DNA of 64,000 nt. It comes from PGYR01 sp034670025. Its GTDB lineage: Bacteria > Bacteroidota > Ignavibacteria > Kapaibacteriales > UBA2268. The notes under the pieces are model-generated. The model made no database searches and was not told the origin of the DNA. It saw nothing but the letters and a program-made list of their open reading frames with translations. Below are positions 34,080-43,690 of the stretch, one piece after another. The stretch is from positions 62,001-126,000 of the forward strand of contig JAXMOE010000003.1 in NCBI GenBank assembly GCA_034670025.1, read 5' to 3'. Position 1 is the first letter of the stretch, and every line of letters begins with the position of its first letter. Both the position numbers and the translations under genes were made by a program.

Positions 34080-36236
34080 ATGAGAATATTAACAATCACA
34101 ATTTCATTACTTCTGTTACTTAGTTTCAATCTCCAGTCAGATGAGCTGAGAGTATTTTCCCCAAGTTCATACTTAGAATCGACCGATGGCAATCATGTTA
34201 TATTTTCTGGTACTAATGATTATAGTGATGGACAAAAAACTGCTGTTGTGTTCGATACAGATGACTACTCTTATCATTCGTTTGTTATATTTTTAAACAA
34301 CATTAATTCTGATAAAAGCACTCCTATAACTAACGCCAAAAATGAGCTATTGGGCTATAATTCTAAAAGTGAATTTCATCTATTTAACTACATGAGTGGC
34401 GAAAAAATAGCACAGCTCAATTTTGATGAGGACTACGATTTGGTAGAGTTTTCTAACGATGGCACTAAGCTCTACACTCTTGACAGAGGTAGTAAGCTAC
34501 TTAGAATTTATAGCTTAGAAACAGAAGAATTACTCGATTTAAGAGTAGTTGACAATGTGAATAGTGGTTACGAGATCGATGGAATAAATCAAACAAATGA
34601 TCTTATTTTGTTAGTTAAAAATGACAGCTTAGCTACTTATTCTATCGCAGAAGACGCAATAGTGAATAAAACGCACAGCGGTATAGTAGGAACATCAATA
34701 GCTTATATATCAACGGAAACTCAGATTTTTGGTGTAAGTGACAGGGAGTTTATCTATATCGATTATGACAATCTGAGAATTGCAAACCGTTATGAAAACA
34801 ATCTCACTGTCCCGGAGGGTGGTCTTGATTTAACATTCTCAAATGATTATAAGTATATTCATTTGTACCAAGGTAGTTCCTATTTGGGTACTAATGATAT
34901 TGCTGGTGATTCCGTTTTAATCGATGGTGGTGATTTTTCCGGACGTATGTTCGATATAACGTATATTTCAAAAAATAAAAAAGTTGGAATTGGCTACGAA
35001 GAAGCCTTTTACTATTGCGGTAGATATCTTGAACAACCTTTAGACCATCGCATTGGTTACATCTATGATTTAGAGAAGAGAAAGCGAATAGAGCCGATAC
35101 CTAATACTTATGTAAAAGATCCCGAAACTGCGATATATAGCGACGACAACAGCAAAATAGCCATAGCTGAATTAGATAACGAACTGCAGGACAACATCTA
35201 TATCACTAAAGTTGTGGATTCTGACATGCAGTTATTGCAATATGTCTATATCAATGCTGAGCCAAAACTGTTCCTCGACAATTCTAAATATTTTGCTTAC
35301 GAAGAAGACCAGAAATTGAATTTTTATAATCTGACAGAAGAGAACTTTGAAAAAAGTTTAGACATTAATCTATCTGGTGATGTTACTTACGAATACTCTG
35401 TTGCACACCGAAAAATTGTTGCATACAACGCCGACAGTTTAAAGGTATTTGACTATGACAAACTGACATTAGATTACGCGATTAGTTTATTCGAAACTGG
35501 TATCGATTCCCCCTTCAAATACGATGGTAATTTTGGGCTCATTAGTTATTCAGATGATGGATTCCGTAAGTTTAACTTATTGGACAAGTCAACAAGTTCC
35601 GTTACTTTTAAAAAGCTACCTGACGGGTTTGAGACTAAAGATTATTCACCCAATGGCAGATACATACTGGGTAGATTTGACGAGAACACAATTGGGCTAT
35701 ATGATGTATTGTTGGACGTTTATAAAGAACACGACATTAGTGATTACACTTACAATGGCTCGATTACAAATTACTTAAAGCTAAAAGGTAATTTACCTAT
35801 ATACCAGCATATATACGAAGATTCACCCATAATGACAATAGAATACATAGCGGAGTATGACTTTGATTTTGATAAATTAGATAATAGATTTTATGCACCA
35901 GAAGAGATAATATTCAGCACAGATCGAAAGCATCAGATAAGAATAACTTGTCCAGATATTGTAGAAACAGAAACCTTGCGAGACCCAATTACGTCAGTTG
36001 AGACATCGGGAGTTACAAACAACACACTCTACCCAAACCCAGCTTACTCAGTTCTAAATTTAGACAATTTGAACTACAATCAATTAACAAATCTCAAAAT
36101 ATATGACAGTGTGGGTAAACTCGTTATGAATATCGGTAACATACTCACTTCGGAAAAGTTAGATATTGAATATTTACCTTCAGGGGTTTATTTCCTGCAC
36201 TCTACTGAAATACAAGCAAACTTTGTCAAAAAATAA
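34080..36236 (+). CDS. Secreted WD-like propeller protein with T9SS sorting domain
   Basis: 718 residues. Signal peptide about 1-20. The body is repeated beta blades of WD40-like character: DYDLVEFSNDGTKLYTLDRG, FGLISYSDDGFRKFNLLD, YSPNGRYILGRFDENTIGLY. The C-terminal about 75 residues open with TLYPNPAYSVLNLDNL and close with STEIQANFVKK, a type IX sorting domain. Predicted cell-surface or released protein of unknown target. It is convergent with the PQQ dehydrogenase gene 19 bp away. Confidence 0.85.
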   Translation: MRILTITISLLLLLSFNLQSDELRVFSPSSYLESTDGNHVIFSGTNDYSDGQKTAVVFDTDDYSYHSFVIFLNNINSDKSTPITNAKNELLGYNSKSEFHLFNYMSGEKIAQLNFDEDYDLVEFSNDGTKLYTLDRGSKLLRIYSLETEELLDLRVVDNVNSGYEIDGINQTNDLILLVKNDSLATYSIAEDAIVNKTHSGIVGTSIAYISTETQIFGVSDREFIYIDYDNLRIANRYENNLTVPEGGLDLTFSNDYKYIHLYQGSSYLGTNDIAGDSVLIDGGDFSGRMFDITYISKNKKVGIGYEEAFYYCGRYLEQPLDHRIGYIYDLEKRKRIEPIPNTYVKDPETAIYSDDNSKIAIAELDNELQDNIYITKVVDSDMQLLQYVYINAEPKLFLDNSKYFAYEEDQKLNFYNLTEENFEKSLDINLSGDVTYEYSVAHRKIVAYNADSLKVFDYDKLTLDYAISLFETGIDSPFKYDGNFGLISYSDDGFRKFNLLDKSTSSVTFKKLPDGFETKDYSPNGRYILGRFDENTIGLYDVLLDVYKEHDISDYTYNGSITNYLKLKGNLPIYQHIYEDSPIMTIEYIAEYDFDFDKLDNRFYAPEEIIFSTDRKHQIRITCPDIVETETLRDPITSVETSGVTNNTLYPNPAYSVLNLDNLNYNQLTNLKIYDSVGKLVMNIGNILTSEKLDIEYLPSGVYFLHSTEIQANFVKK

Positions 36237-36255
36237 AGCAGTAATCTTCAGAAAA

Positions 36256-37611
36256 CTATTCCTTCATTTTCAAACGTATGATTCTGCCTGGCCCTTGAGT
36301 TGCAGCGTATAGATACCCGTCGGGAGACATTTGCACATCACGGAAGCGAGCATACCCTTCCAAACTTCTCACAGTTTGTGTTACCTTATTGTCTTTGACT
36401 AATATTCTGTGTAGGTGTGAACCTGCCAAAGCTCCAATAATGATATCTAGCTCATTCTTTTCTGAATCATAGTTAATGAAGTCCATACCACAAGGCGCTA
36501 TCGAAGGCACCCAATATGTAATTGGGTCTTTATAACCAGGAATAGAAGTTTTATCTGTTATTGGAGTTCCATTGTAGTTTATCCCAAAAGTTGCCAGTGG
36601 CCAAGCATAATTTTCGCCAGCTTCTATTATATTTAGCTCATCGCCGCCGCGTGGGCCGTGCTCTACTGCCCATAGCATATCAGATTCGCTTACATAGAAC
36701 ATACCTTGTATATTACGGTTACCCATAGTGTATATTTCTGGTTGTGCACCCGGTGCGGATAAGTAAGGATTATCACTTGGTACGCTACCATCTTCGTTTA
36801 TTCTTAACACTCCACCATAGTGGTTTGTGCTATCTTGGGCGTTGTTTTGTCTGCCTCTGTCACCTATGGAAAAGTAAAGTTTGTGGTCATTATCAAACAC
36901 AATACGTGAACCAAAGTGATTGCCGCCTTCCAGTAGTGGTGTTCCTCTGAATAGCTCTTCAAAATTTTCTAAAGTTGTGCCACTCAGCTTACCTCTACCA
37001 ATTGCGGTAGTGAAGTGGTTGTCCTGACCTACTGTGTACGCCAAGTAAACCATACTGTTTTCTTCAAAATCTGGATGCAAAGTTACATCGAGTAAACCGC
37101 CTTGCCCAAAGTTCTGTATGCTTGGTAAGCCAGTAATCTTCGTTTTTGTTTCAGTTGAGATAGTATATTTATAAAAGCTACCACTGTGTTCAGTGTAAAG
37201 AATATTGTCACTATCGATAAAGTCTAAACTCCAAGGGTTACTAAGCCCATCGACAATTATTTCATCTACAGCCAATTCGCCGAAAGGGTACCTGTTTTCA
37301 GCAACAATTTCTTCAAATTCAATAGATTCTATTTCGCTAAGAGCAAATTCGTTAGTGCCAGCAACTCCATTGAACATCATATTGTCACCACTGAAAGTAA
37401 TAACTGAATTGCTGTTCAATTCTACATCCGTAACGTCGTCAGCTAAGCTTATTTTAGCAATTGTGTTGTTATCTAAGCTAAAAGTTATGTTAGTTATTTC
37501 TTCAACTGTGTACTCATTGACAGAGTCGTCAGTGCCAATAATCTGGATTTTGTGTTGCGAAAATAAATCACAAGAAGTCAGTAAAAGTAATATTATAATT
37601 GCAATTTTCAT
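36256..37611 (-). CDS. PQQ-dependent sugar dehydrogenase-like protein with extra N-terminal repeats
   Basis: 451 residues. A short signal with a possible lipobox (LLTSC, Cys14) is followed by about 85 residues containing two copies of a roughly 23-residue module (about 22-44 and 78-99; pattern I-x-I ... Y/F-x-L/V-x-E-I-x-x-I-x-F). From about 110 to the end it is a GSDH/Asd-type six-bladed propeller: LHPDFEENSMVYLAYT, ISIGDRGRQNNAQ-type loop, and EHGPRGGDELNIIEAGENYAW. These enzymes oxidise aldoses using PQQ; quinone dependence is assumed, and PQQ synthesis genes are not present here. Co-transcribed with the upstream Ig-domain gene (8-bp gap). Confidence 0.85.
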   Translation of the reverse strand: MKIAIIILLLLTSCDLFSQHKIQIIGTDDSVNEYTVEEITNITFSLDNNTIAKISLADDVTDVELNSNSVITFSGDNMMFNGVAGTNEFALSEIESIEFEEIVAENRYPFGELAVDEIIVDGLSNPWSLDFIDSDNILYTEHSGSFYKYTISTETKTKITGLPSIQNFGQGGLLDVTLHPDFEENSMVYLAYTVGQDNHFTTAIGRGKLSGTTLENFEELFRGTPLLEGGNHFGSRIVFDNDHKLYFSIGDRGRQNNAQDSTNHYGGVLRINEDGSVPSDNPYLSAPGAQPEIYTMGNRNIQGMFYVSESDMLWAVEHGPRGGDELNIIEAGENYAWPLATFGINYNGTPITDKTSIPGYKDPITYWVPSIAPCGMDFINYDSEKNELDIIIGALAGSHLHRILVKDNKVTQTVRSLEGYARFRDVQMSPDGYLYAATQGPGRIIRLKMKE

Positions 37612-37619
37612 TATTATTC

Positions 37620-38264
37620 CTAATTCTTAATTAGTTTAAAGTTGTAATAGTTGTTGTTAGTTATCAGAGTAAGGAAGTAGTTCCCAGCGGCATAATTACT
37701 GAAATCGACTTGTTGATTGTCAAACTGAGAGTGCAGAACATTACCAGCTATGTCGGTGATAACAATTTCAAAATTCGTTATATCGCCCGTTTCTATTTGT
37801 AGTACATTTTGGATTGGATTGGGATATATTTTCACTTCCAAATCAGTTATTTCAACTGAAGTTATTGGGCTGACAATTATATTCATTTCATCTACGTAAT
37901 TGCCGTCCTCCGTTTCTATACTGATAGCAGCTGTTCCTTCAGCAATTGCAGTAACCAGACCGTTTCCATCTACAGTGCCCACATTATTGTTGCTCGATGA
38001 CCAAGTCACATTCTTGTTAGAAGCACTTTCGGGCATTATAGAATAGTTGATCAGATAAGTTTCCCCTACTTTGAGTTCCTCACTGTCAGTATCAATCGAA
38101 ACACTTTGAACACTGACGATGTTGGAAACAATCTTGAGTTCATCTATGTTATTCAACAAATATGTGTCTGCTTCATCACCAGAGTGGTTGATTGTCATAG
38201 AGCTTTGCGCCATAGCGACAGATGAGGCGATAATTAGTAGTATAATAGTATAATAGTATTTCAT
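37620..38264 (-). CDS. Secreted Big_2 (Ig-like) protein with T9SS sorting domain
   Basis: 214 residues. Signal peptide about 1-19, one copy of the short module also found twice in the next gene (MTINHSGDEADTYLLNNIDE), then a bacterial Ig-like Big_2 domain at about 52-130 (NVTWSSSNNNVGTVDGNGLV) and a T9SS tail starting VKIYPNPIQNVLQIE and ending FKLIKN. It is the first gene of a two-gene operon with the PQQ-type dehydrogenase. Since both carry the same N-terminal module they may be attached to the same surface structure. Confidence 0.82.
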   Translation of the reverse strand: MKYYYTIILLIIASSVAMAQSSMTINHSGDEADTYLLNNIDELKIVSNIVSVQSVSIDTDSEELKVGETYLINYSIMPESASNKNVTWSSSNNNVGTVDGNGLVTAIAEGTAAISIETEDGNYVDEMNIIVSPITSVEITDLEVKIYPNPIQNVLQIETGDITNFEIVITDIAGNVLHSQFDNQQVDFSNYAAGNYFLTLITNNNYYNFKLIKN

Positions 38265-38329
38265 TTTTCCCTTTTTTTATTTCTGATTACATTATAGTAA
38301 CACTTATACTGTAATTTAATTACATATTT

Positions 38330-39628
38330 TTATCTCATTTTACTATAATATTCAGCAACCTTGCTGTTTATTATTATGTCTTTCCTACCAATTGTGGTGT
38401 TTAGCACTACTCCGTCGAGCGAACGGCAACGGCTAAGAGCAACATAGACTTGACCGTGGGCAAATGCTCCGTAACCAACATCTATTATTACATTGTCAAA
38501 TGTCTTTCCCTGACTCTTGTGTATAGTTATTGCATAAGCGAGTTGCATTGGGTACTGGACAAACTCCGCAGCCGTTTTGCTTTCTATATTTTCTGTTTTT
38601 TTATTATGCTCAAACTTCACTTCTTGCCACGTTTCTGGTTCTACAAGGAAATCGCTTCCACCAATCTTAACATATATCTCATCGCCTTCTATTTTTGTGA
38701 TAGTCCCTATACTACCATTGACCCAGCGGTACTGACTGTCATTTCTAAGCATCATTACTTGGGCACCTTCTTTGAGAATTAAGCGATATGGTGCTGGAAG
38801 TTTTGCATCTAATTTTTCTTCGTCCATATCAGCAAATTTTTCATATTTCCCAGTTAACTCCCCTTCGAACATATACTCTTTGGTAGTTAGTTCATCTAAT
38901 TTTTTCTTGTTTATATTCGCAGCAGTTCGCCTAAGTGAAGTAAGAAATGTCGCGGTTTGCGGTACATTTACTTTGCTTCTGTGACGTGAGTTGAGTAGCG
39001 ATATATCTTCATCTGTTATTTTGTTAATTCTAATATCGTCGAGTAGCTTTTTGAACCGCACTTCCGATTCATCTTGTCTGAATATCTGGGTCAGCTCAAC
39101 AAAGTGATAACCATAATCTTTGAAGACAGGAGCATCGAAGAATTGTTCGCCTCCATATTTTTCATAGATTGCATCTTTTTCATCTCGCCTCATCACTGGT
39201 GGCAACTGATACAAATCACCCACGAATACCATTTGCACCCCACCGAATGGCTCGGCTGGTCTGTTTCTGTTTTTGCGTAAAGCCAAATCAATTCCGTGCA
39301 TCAGATCCGAACGTACCATAGAAACTTCATCAATAATCAATGTGTCCAACTCTTCGAATAAATCTTTTCTATAATCCACTTTTAGATTTTCAGGGTCGAA
39401 TTTGACTGGCTTGAACCTAAAGAATGAGTGAATAGTTTGCCCATTTACATTGAGTGCCGCAATACCTGTTGGTGCTACAACTACAAACTGTTTTTCTGTT
39501 TTTGAGGTAAACTCACGAAGTAAGGTCGATTTGCCTGTTCCTGCCTTACCTGTGATAAAGACGCTATCGTTAGTATCTTCTAATATATCTAACGCTTTCT
39601 TAAATTCTTTTGTGAGTTTTATGTTCAT
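38330..39628 (-). CDS. Pif1/RecD2-like superfamily 1B DNA helicase
   Basis: 432 residues. Walker A GKAGTGKS at 27-34, VAPTGIAALNVNGQTIHSFF (motif Ia region, about 51-70), Walker B LIIDEVSMV at about 98-106, motif III VFVGDLYQLPPV, and the C-terminal QLAYAITIHKSQGKTFDNVI plus YVALSRC (motif VI). This is the Pif1-like layout: 5'-3' DNA unwinding, with roles in recombination or G-quadruplex processing. It stands alone. Confidence 0.93.
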   Translation of the reverse strand: MNIKLTKEFKKALDILEDTNDSVFITGKAGTGKSTLLREFTSKTEKQFVVVAPTGIAALNVNGQTIHSFFRFKPVKFDPENLKVDYRKDLFEELDTLIIDEVSMVRSDLMHGIDLALRKNRNRPAEPFGGVQMVFVGDLYQLPPVMRRDEKDAIYEKYGGEQFFDAPVFKDYGYHFVELTQIFRQDESEVRFKKLLDDIRINKITDEDISLLNSRHRSKVNVPQTATFLTSLRRTAANINKKKLDELTTKEYMFEGELTGKYEKFADMDEEKLDAKLPAPYRLILKEGAQVMMLRNDSQYRWVNGSIGTITKIEGDEIYVKIGGSDFLVEPETWQEVKFEHNKKTENIESKTAAEFVQYPMQLAYAITIHKSQGKTFDNVIIDVGYGAFAHGQVYVALSRCRSLDGVVLNTTIGRKDIIINSKVAEYYSKMR

Positions 39629-39750
39629 CTAATTCTTTCGTTTAGGTATTCATTTTTTGCATGTATTAATACTTCAATATATCAATTCTACTGATTTTTA
39701 TTACTTTCTGTGGAAGAATTAAGCAATCAGATTATTTGTTCTCGTTTGTC

Positions 39751-39907
39751 TTTGTTGCTCATATTTAATACATTATGAGCGATAAACTGGTTTACTGCTC
39801 ACCATATAACACTCAAAACATTTGTTGCTCACATTCTTGAAATAATGAGCGACAAACGCATAAACTCTTCACCCGTGAGTGACAAACTACTTTGTTGCTC
39901 ATATATA
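39751..39907. promoter_or_regulatory. Array of palindromic operator-like motifs upstream of fic
   Basis: Repeated half-sites with the consensus TTTGTTGCTCATA and its complement TATGAGCGACAAA. Inverted pairs: 39751-39763 with 39773-39786; 39821-39833 with 39842-39856; 39872-39886 (CCGTGAGTGACAAAC) with 39891-39903. A degenerate half-site is at 39791-39803. The same motif recurs downstream of the Fic gene (41105-41205) and nowhere else that I noticed. It probably binds the Fic protein's own C-terminal winged-helix domain. Spacing is irregular, so it is not a CRISPR. Confidence 0.65.
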
Positions 39908-39980
39908 TTAATAAATGGTTGATAAAATGCTTTATTTGTTGTATATTGTATTTTGTTAGCAACATAAATTTAGAATTATT

Positions 39981-41096
39981 ATGAATATCAATAACGCAGT
40001 AAAATATCACTACAATAAGTTTCCTCCCGAAGGATTGAATTTAGCAACTCTGATGAAAGAGCTGATAAGTTCTACTGATGCCATTGCTAGGTATGACCAA
40101 ATGCTGAAAAATCTACACAATAGCGAGATATTATTAGCTCCTTTGAGAAATCAAGAAGCTGTTATTTCATCACGTATGGAGGGTACAATCAGTACGATGG
40201 ATGAAATATTGCGTTATGAGGCAGTGAATGAGGATATAGTAGAATATTCACCCAAAGTGAAAACAGATGTAGTAGAAACTATACTATATCAACGGGCTTT
40301 GACTAATGCACAAAATGCAATGAAAGACGGATACCCTCTATCGCAGCATTTAGTGAAATCAATTCATCAACAACTGCTATCGTTTGGGCGAGGTGCAACA
40401 AAATCTCCAGGTGAATACAAAACCGAGCAAAATTATCTTGCTGATAGGATTAAACAACAAATACTATTCGTGCCTATTAGCCCTGAAAAATTAGATGAAG
40501 GAATGGAGAATCTGTTTGACTATATAAACAATAGTAGCGACCCCGATTTGATAAAAACGGCACTGATGCACTTGGAGTTCGAGGCATTACACCCCTTCAA
40601 AGATGGAAATGGTAGAATAGGTAGAATGCTTATAACTCTCGTGCTTTGGTCTTCGGGTCTAATCTCTGAGCCACATTTTTACATTAGTGGTTACTTTGAA
40701 GCGAATAAAGATGAGTACATTGACATTATGCGTGGAGTGTCTAAAAATGGTGATTGGATAGAGTGGTGTTCATTTTTCCTAAAAGCTGTTGAAAGTCAAG
40801 CAAAAGCTAACCTTAAAGTAGCTGAAGACATCAGTGAGCTATATGAAGATTTGAAACCCATATTCTCTGATGTTCTTGCTTCAAAATGGGCATTTGCTGC
40901 ACTTGATTTTATTTTTACTCACCCAGTGTTTAAGAATAAAACATTTTCGAACAAGAGTGGGATACCATTGTCAACAGCTTCTCGCTTTTCAAGAACTTTG
41001 GTTAGCGAAGGGTTCTTGAAAGTAATTGAAGAGTCATCTGGCAGCAAATCCACTTTGTACTCTTTCGAGCCACTTTTGAGTTTAGTGAGAGTATAG
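39981..41096 (+). CDS. Fic family AMP-transferase with winged-helix C-terminus
   Basis: 371 residues. FIC_N-type N-terminus with the inhibitory-helix motif S-x3-E-G (S63...E67-G68 in VISSRMEGTIS), the catalytic loop HPFKDGNGRIGR at 204-215 (H204), and a C-terminal winged-helix-like region at about 300-365 (STASRFSRTLVSEGFLKVIE). Class II Fic proteins AMPylate protein targets and are self-inhibited by that glutamate. The intact motif means it should be an active, restrained enzyme. The palindromic motif array on both sides suggests autoregulation. Target unknown; no antitoxin gene is adjacent. Confidence 0.92.
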   Translation: MNINNAVKYHYNKFPPEGLNLATLMKELISSTDAIARYDQMLKNLHNSEILLAPLRNQEAVISSRMEGTISTMDEILRYEAVNEDIVEYSPKVKTDVVETILYQRALTNAQNAMKDGYPLSQHLVKSIHQQLLSFGRGATKSPGEYKTEQNYLADRIKQQILFVPISPEKLDEGMENLFDYINNSSDPDLIKTALMHLEFEALHPFKDGNGRIGRMLITLVLWSSGLISEPHFYISGYFEANKDEYIDIMRGVSKNGDWIEWCSFFLKAVESQAKANLKVAEDISELYEDLKPIFSDVLASKWAFAALDFIFTHPVFKNKTFSNKSGIPLSTASRFSRTLVSEGFLKVIEESSGSKSTLYSFEPLLSLVRV

Positions 41097-41104
41097 CACC
41101 CATT

Positions 41105-41213
41105 AGTCGCTCATATTTTGTTTATTATGAGCGATAAACATAATTGTTGCTCATAATTTTAGTGTCAATTCAATTGTTGCTCATATATTCTAAAATATGA
41201 GCAACAATATTTT
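41105..41213. promoter_or_regulatory. Downstream copies of the fic motif, the last pair doubling as a terminator
   Basis: TCGCTCATA (41107-41115) with TTATGAGCGATAAA (41125-41138); GTTGCTCATAA (41146-41156); and ATTGTTGCTCATAT...ATATGAGCAACAAT (about 41173-41209) followed by eight T residues. The last pair forms a long hairpin with a T-run, so it can act as an intrinsic terminator for the Fic transcript as well as a binding site. Confidence 0.65.
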
Positions 41214-41263
41214 TTTTAATCCCCCATCTTTGAATAAATATAACTTATCGTTATATTAGATAT

Positions 41264-41731
41264 ATGCTAAGAAATTATATGAAAATATTATCTCCTCTGA
41301 TTATTATACTTATGCTAATCCCAGTATTAGGAATAAATATAAACACACATATATGTGGAGAGACTGAAGACGCAGTAAATTCTATAGTTATTCCTGGACT
41401 TGTTGACGCTGAGGAATGTAGCAAATGCCACGAAGTAGTAGTAGTGAAGTCTTGCTGTTCTAATGGTCAAGAAAATGCTGCGGATAAAATCAAGATAGAA
41501 GAAACTGAAAAAGGATGCTGCATAGATTTTCTGAACTACAGTGCTCTGGAATATATTAGCCCAAGTAAAACACTTGTTAATCACAACATTTCACTCTTAC
41601 CCTATATAATAGGGCTCTATCAATCTTATGTTTTCATCAATAAAGAACACGTAGAAACAACCGAGAACCGAACACGGCTTAGGCCTTATTCACCAACCAT
41701 ATTGCCCCTTATTTGCTCCTTTTTGATTTGA
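41264..41731 (+). CDS. HYC_CC_PP family small secreted protein
   Basis: 155 residues. N-terminal hydrophobic helix (about 8-26), then NTHICGE, a CxxC (ECSKCHE) and two CC pairs (KSCCSNG, GCCIDF), and a second hydrophobic stretch near the C-terminus with PYSPTILPLICSFLI. The His-x-Cys / Cys-Cys / Pro-rich ending order is the hallmark of the HYC_CC_PP family, small Cys/His proteins often found next to copper or heavy-metal uptake genes in Bacteroidota. Here it precedes the MbnP/MbnH genes by 65 bp, in agreement with a copper-linked role. Confidence 0.7.
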   Translation: MLRNYMKILSPLIIILMLIPVLGININTHICGETEDAVNSIVIPGLVDAEECSKCHEVVVVKSCCSNGQENAADKIKIEETEKGCCIDFLNYSALEYISPSKTLVNHNISLLPYIIGLYQSYVFINKEHVETTENRTRLRPYSPTILPLICSFLI

Positions 41732-41795
41732 TTCATTACTCTTCATTTATTAGAAATAGTAATTAAATAAAAATCAAAAACAAAGAGTATTCAAT

Positions 41796-42563
41796 ATGAA
41801 ATCAATATGTACTGCTTTTGCTATCTCAATCCTAATTCTATTAGTAGGGTGTGATGATAACAGCACAAGCACAGAACCAGTAGCTGAAATAGTTTCACTC
41901 AATATAAATATAGAACACTACTTCAACGAAGAATTAGTCGAGCCAGATATATCAGTTCACACAAACTCATCTGGTAACGAGGTAATATTCTCTAAACTTC
42001 ACTATCTACTCACTGACTTTGTTCTAACAAACAAAGAAGGAGAAGAGAGAAGAATTGACTCATCTTCAGCTTATATAAATATGGCAGAAGGCAGAGTTGA
42101 TTTTACATTAGATAGTGTCCCAGAAGGTGAATACATTGGTATTAGCTTTCTATTGGGAGTAGATTCGACAACTAATCACCAAAATCCAAATCAATTTGGG
42201 GCTTCAAGTCCGCTAAACCCAATAATAAACAACCTATACTGGGATTGGATGGACGGATTTATATTCTGTTCAGTAGAAGGTTACCACTATAAAGGTGGAG
42301 AGCTAAAAGGGGCTTTTGCATATCACATTGGATTAGATGAAAACCTAATGCAAATCAATATTAACGACAACTTTACAGTAATTAAAGATGAAGTAGTTGG
42401 GTTGAGATTTGATATGGCTGAGTATTTTGAGTCGCCTAACATAATTAATATTACTGAAAACGCCCCAATTACTCATTCTGACAAGGCCGCTGATTTCGGT
42501 CTGAGCAGCAAAATAAGTGAAAACCTATTGAACGCATTCACTATAAACAGTGAGGCGAAATAA
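41796..42563 (+). CDS. MbnP-like copper-binding lipoprotein (first metallo-mystery pair)
   Basis: 255 residues. Lipobox LLVGC (Cys19). The MbnP core is visible: LHYLLTDFVLTN at about 68-79, LGVDSTTNHQNP at about 124-135 and LYWDWMDGFIFCSVEG at about 147-162, the Trp-rich stretch characteristic of the family. Established for MbnP: it binds copper using a kynurenine made from a Trp by its partner MbnH, a dihaem enzyme. The partner follows directly; the stop codon and the next start (42563) overlap by one base. Confidence 0.88.
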   Translation: MKSICTAFAISILILLVGCDDNSTSTEPVAEIVSLNINIEHYFNEELVEPDISVHTNSSGNEVIFSKLHYLLTDFVLTNKEGEERRIDSSSAYINMAEGRVDFTLDSVPEGEYIGISFLLGVDSTTNHQNPNQFGASSPLNPIINNLYWDWMDGFIFCSVEGYHYKGGELKGAFAYHIGLDENLMQININDNFTVIKDEVVGLRFDMAEYFESPNIINITENAPITHSDKAADFGLSSKISENLLNAFTINSEAK

Positions 42564-43654
42564 TGAAACAGCATAGTATATATCCTATGGTGATGTCACT
42601 ATTTTTGTCATTAGTTTTCATTTCGTGTGGAGATGATAATGGTGGCATTGCACCACAGGACGAATTTGAGACTACTCCGTTCACACTAACAGTGCCGAGT
42701 AATTTGCCGCCACCAATTATACCGACTGACAATCCACTTACCTACGAAGGTATTGCATTAGGGAAAGCTTTGTTTTTTGAGAAAATGATGTCAAAAGACG
42801 GGACTATTTCTTGTGGTTCTTGCCATGCACAAGAAAACGCATTTACTGATGCAGGTAAAGTGTTTTCAGAAGGGATAGAAGGAAAGGTTGGAGATAGAAA
42901 TTCAATGCCAATATTCAATATGTTTTATCACACCAAGGGATTCTTTTGGGACGGTAGAGCTAAATTATTGCGTGACCAATCATTGGGTCCAATTGAAAAC
43001 CCTGTAGAAATGGGTGAAACTTTAGAAAATGTAGTTATGAAGTTAGAAGCCACCCAAGAATACAGAGCTATGTTCTATGATGCTTTTGGTGATTCAGTTG
43101 TAACTTCCGAAAATATGAGTTTGGCAATGGAACAATTTATGTTAACTTTAGTTTCAGGAGATTCAAAATTTGACAAAGTTGAACGCGGAGAAGCTACATT
43201 TACTGAATCTGAGCAACGAGGAAAAGAGTTATTTTTCACAGAATTTGAAGAAAATGGTGAAACAAGAGGTGCTGATTGCTTCCACTGCCATGGCTCTGCT
43301 GACTTTTCGAATCATGAGTTTATGAACAATGGATTAGATTCAGAAACTGATTTCAAAGATATGGGAAGAGCAAAATTCACCGAAAGACCAACGGACAATG
43401 CAAAGTTCAAAACACCATCACTTAGGAACGTAGAAGTGTCTGGGCCATATATGCACGACGGAAGATTCGAAACATTAGAAGAAGTAGTAGAACACTATAA
43501 CAGTGGGATAAAAACTTCACCTACTTTGGATGTAAATATACACGGAATAAAAGATGGGATGAATCTAACTGATCAGGAAAAGCAAGACTTAATTGCTTTC
43601 TTGAAAACCTTGACAGATGAGGTTTACTTAAACAACTCCGATTACAAAGAATAA
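42563..43654 (+). CDS. MbnH/MauG-like dihaem cytochrome c peroxidase, lipoprotein (first pair)
   Basis: 363 residues. Lipobox LVFISC (Cys22). Two haem-c sites: CGSCH with C84, C87, H88, and CFHCH with C239, C242, H243. The conserved motifs NAFTDAG, NSMPIFNM and GPYMHDGRFETLEEVVEHYN are typical of the dihaem peroxidase/MauG superfamily. In metallo-mystery pairs the enzyme oxidises Trp of MbnP to kynurenine. It is the direct downstream partner of the MbnP-like lipoprotein at 41796-42563. Confidence 0.92.
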   Translation: MKQHSIYPMVMSLFLSLVFISCGDDNGGIAPQDEFETTPFTLTVPSNLPPPIIPTDNPLTYEGIALGKALFFEKMMSKDGTISCGSCHAQENAFTDAGKVFSEGIEGKVGDRNSMPIFNMFYHTKGFFWDGRAKLLRDQSLGPIENPVEMGETLENVVMKLEATQEYRAMFYDAFGDSVVTSENMSLAMEQFMLTLVSGDSKFDKVERGEATFTESEQRGKELFFTEFEENGETRGADCFHCHGSADFSNHEFMNNGLDSETDFKDMGRAKFTERPTDNAKFKTPSLRNVEVSGPYMHDGRFETLEEVVEHYNSGIKTSPTLDVNIHGIKDGMNLTDQEKQDLIAFLKTLTDEVYLNNSDYKE

Positions 43655-43690
43655 ATTTAGAACTTAAATAGTTAAACTAAAGAGAAGATT

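Noticed and set aside
39751..41213. CRISPR array around the Fic gene
   Set aside because: The repeats are about 13 bp palindromic half-sites with irregular spacing (10-35 bp) and enclose a coding gene; there are no cas genes.
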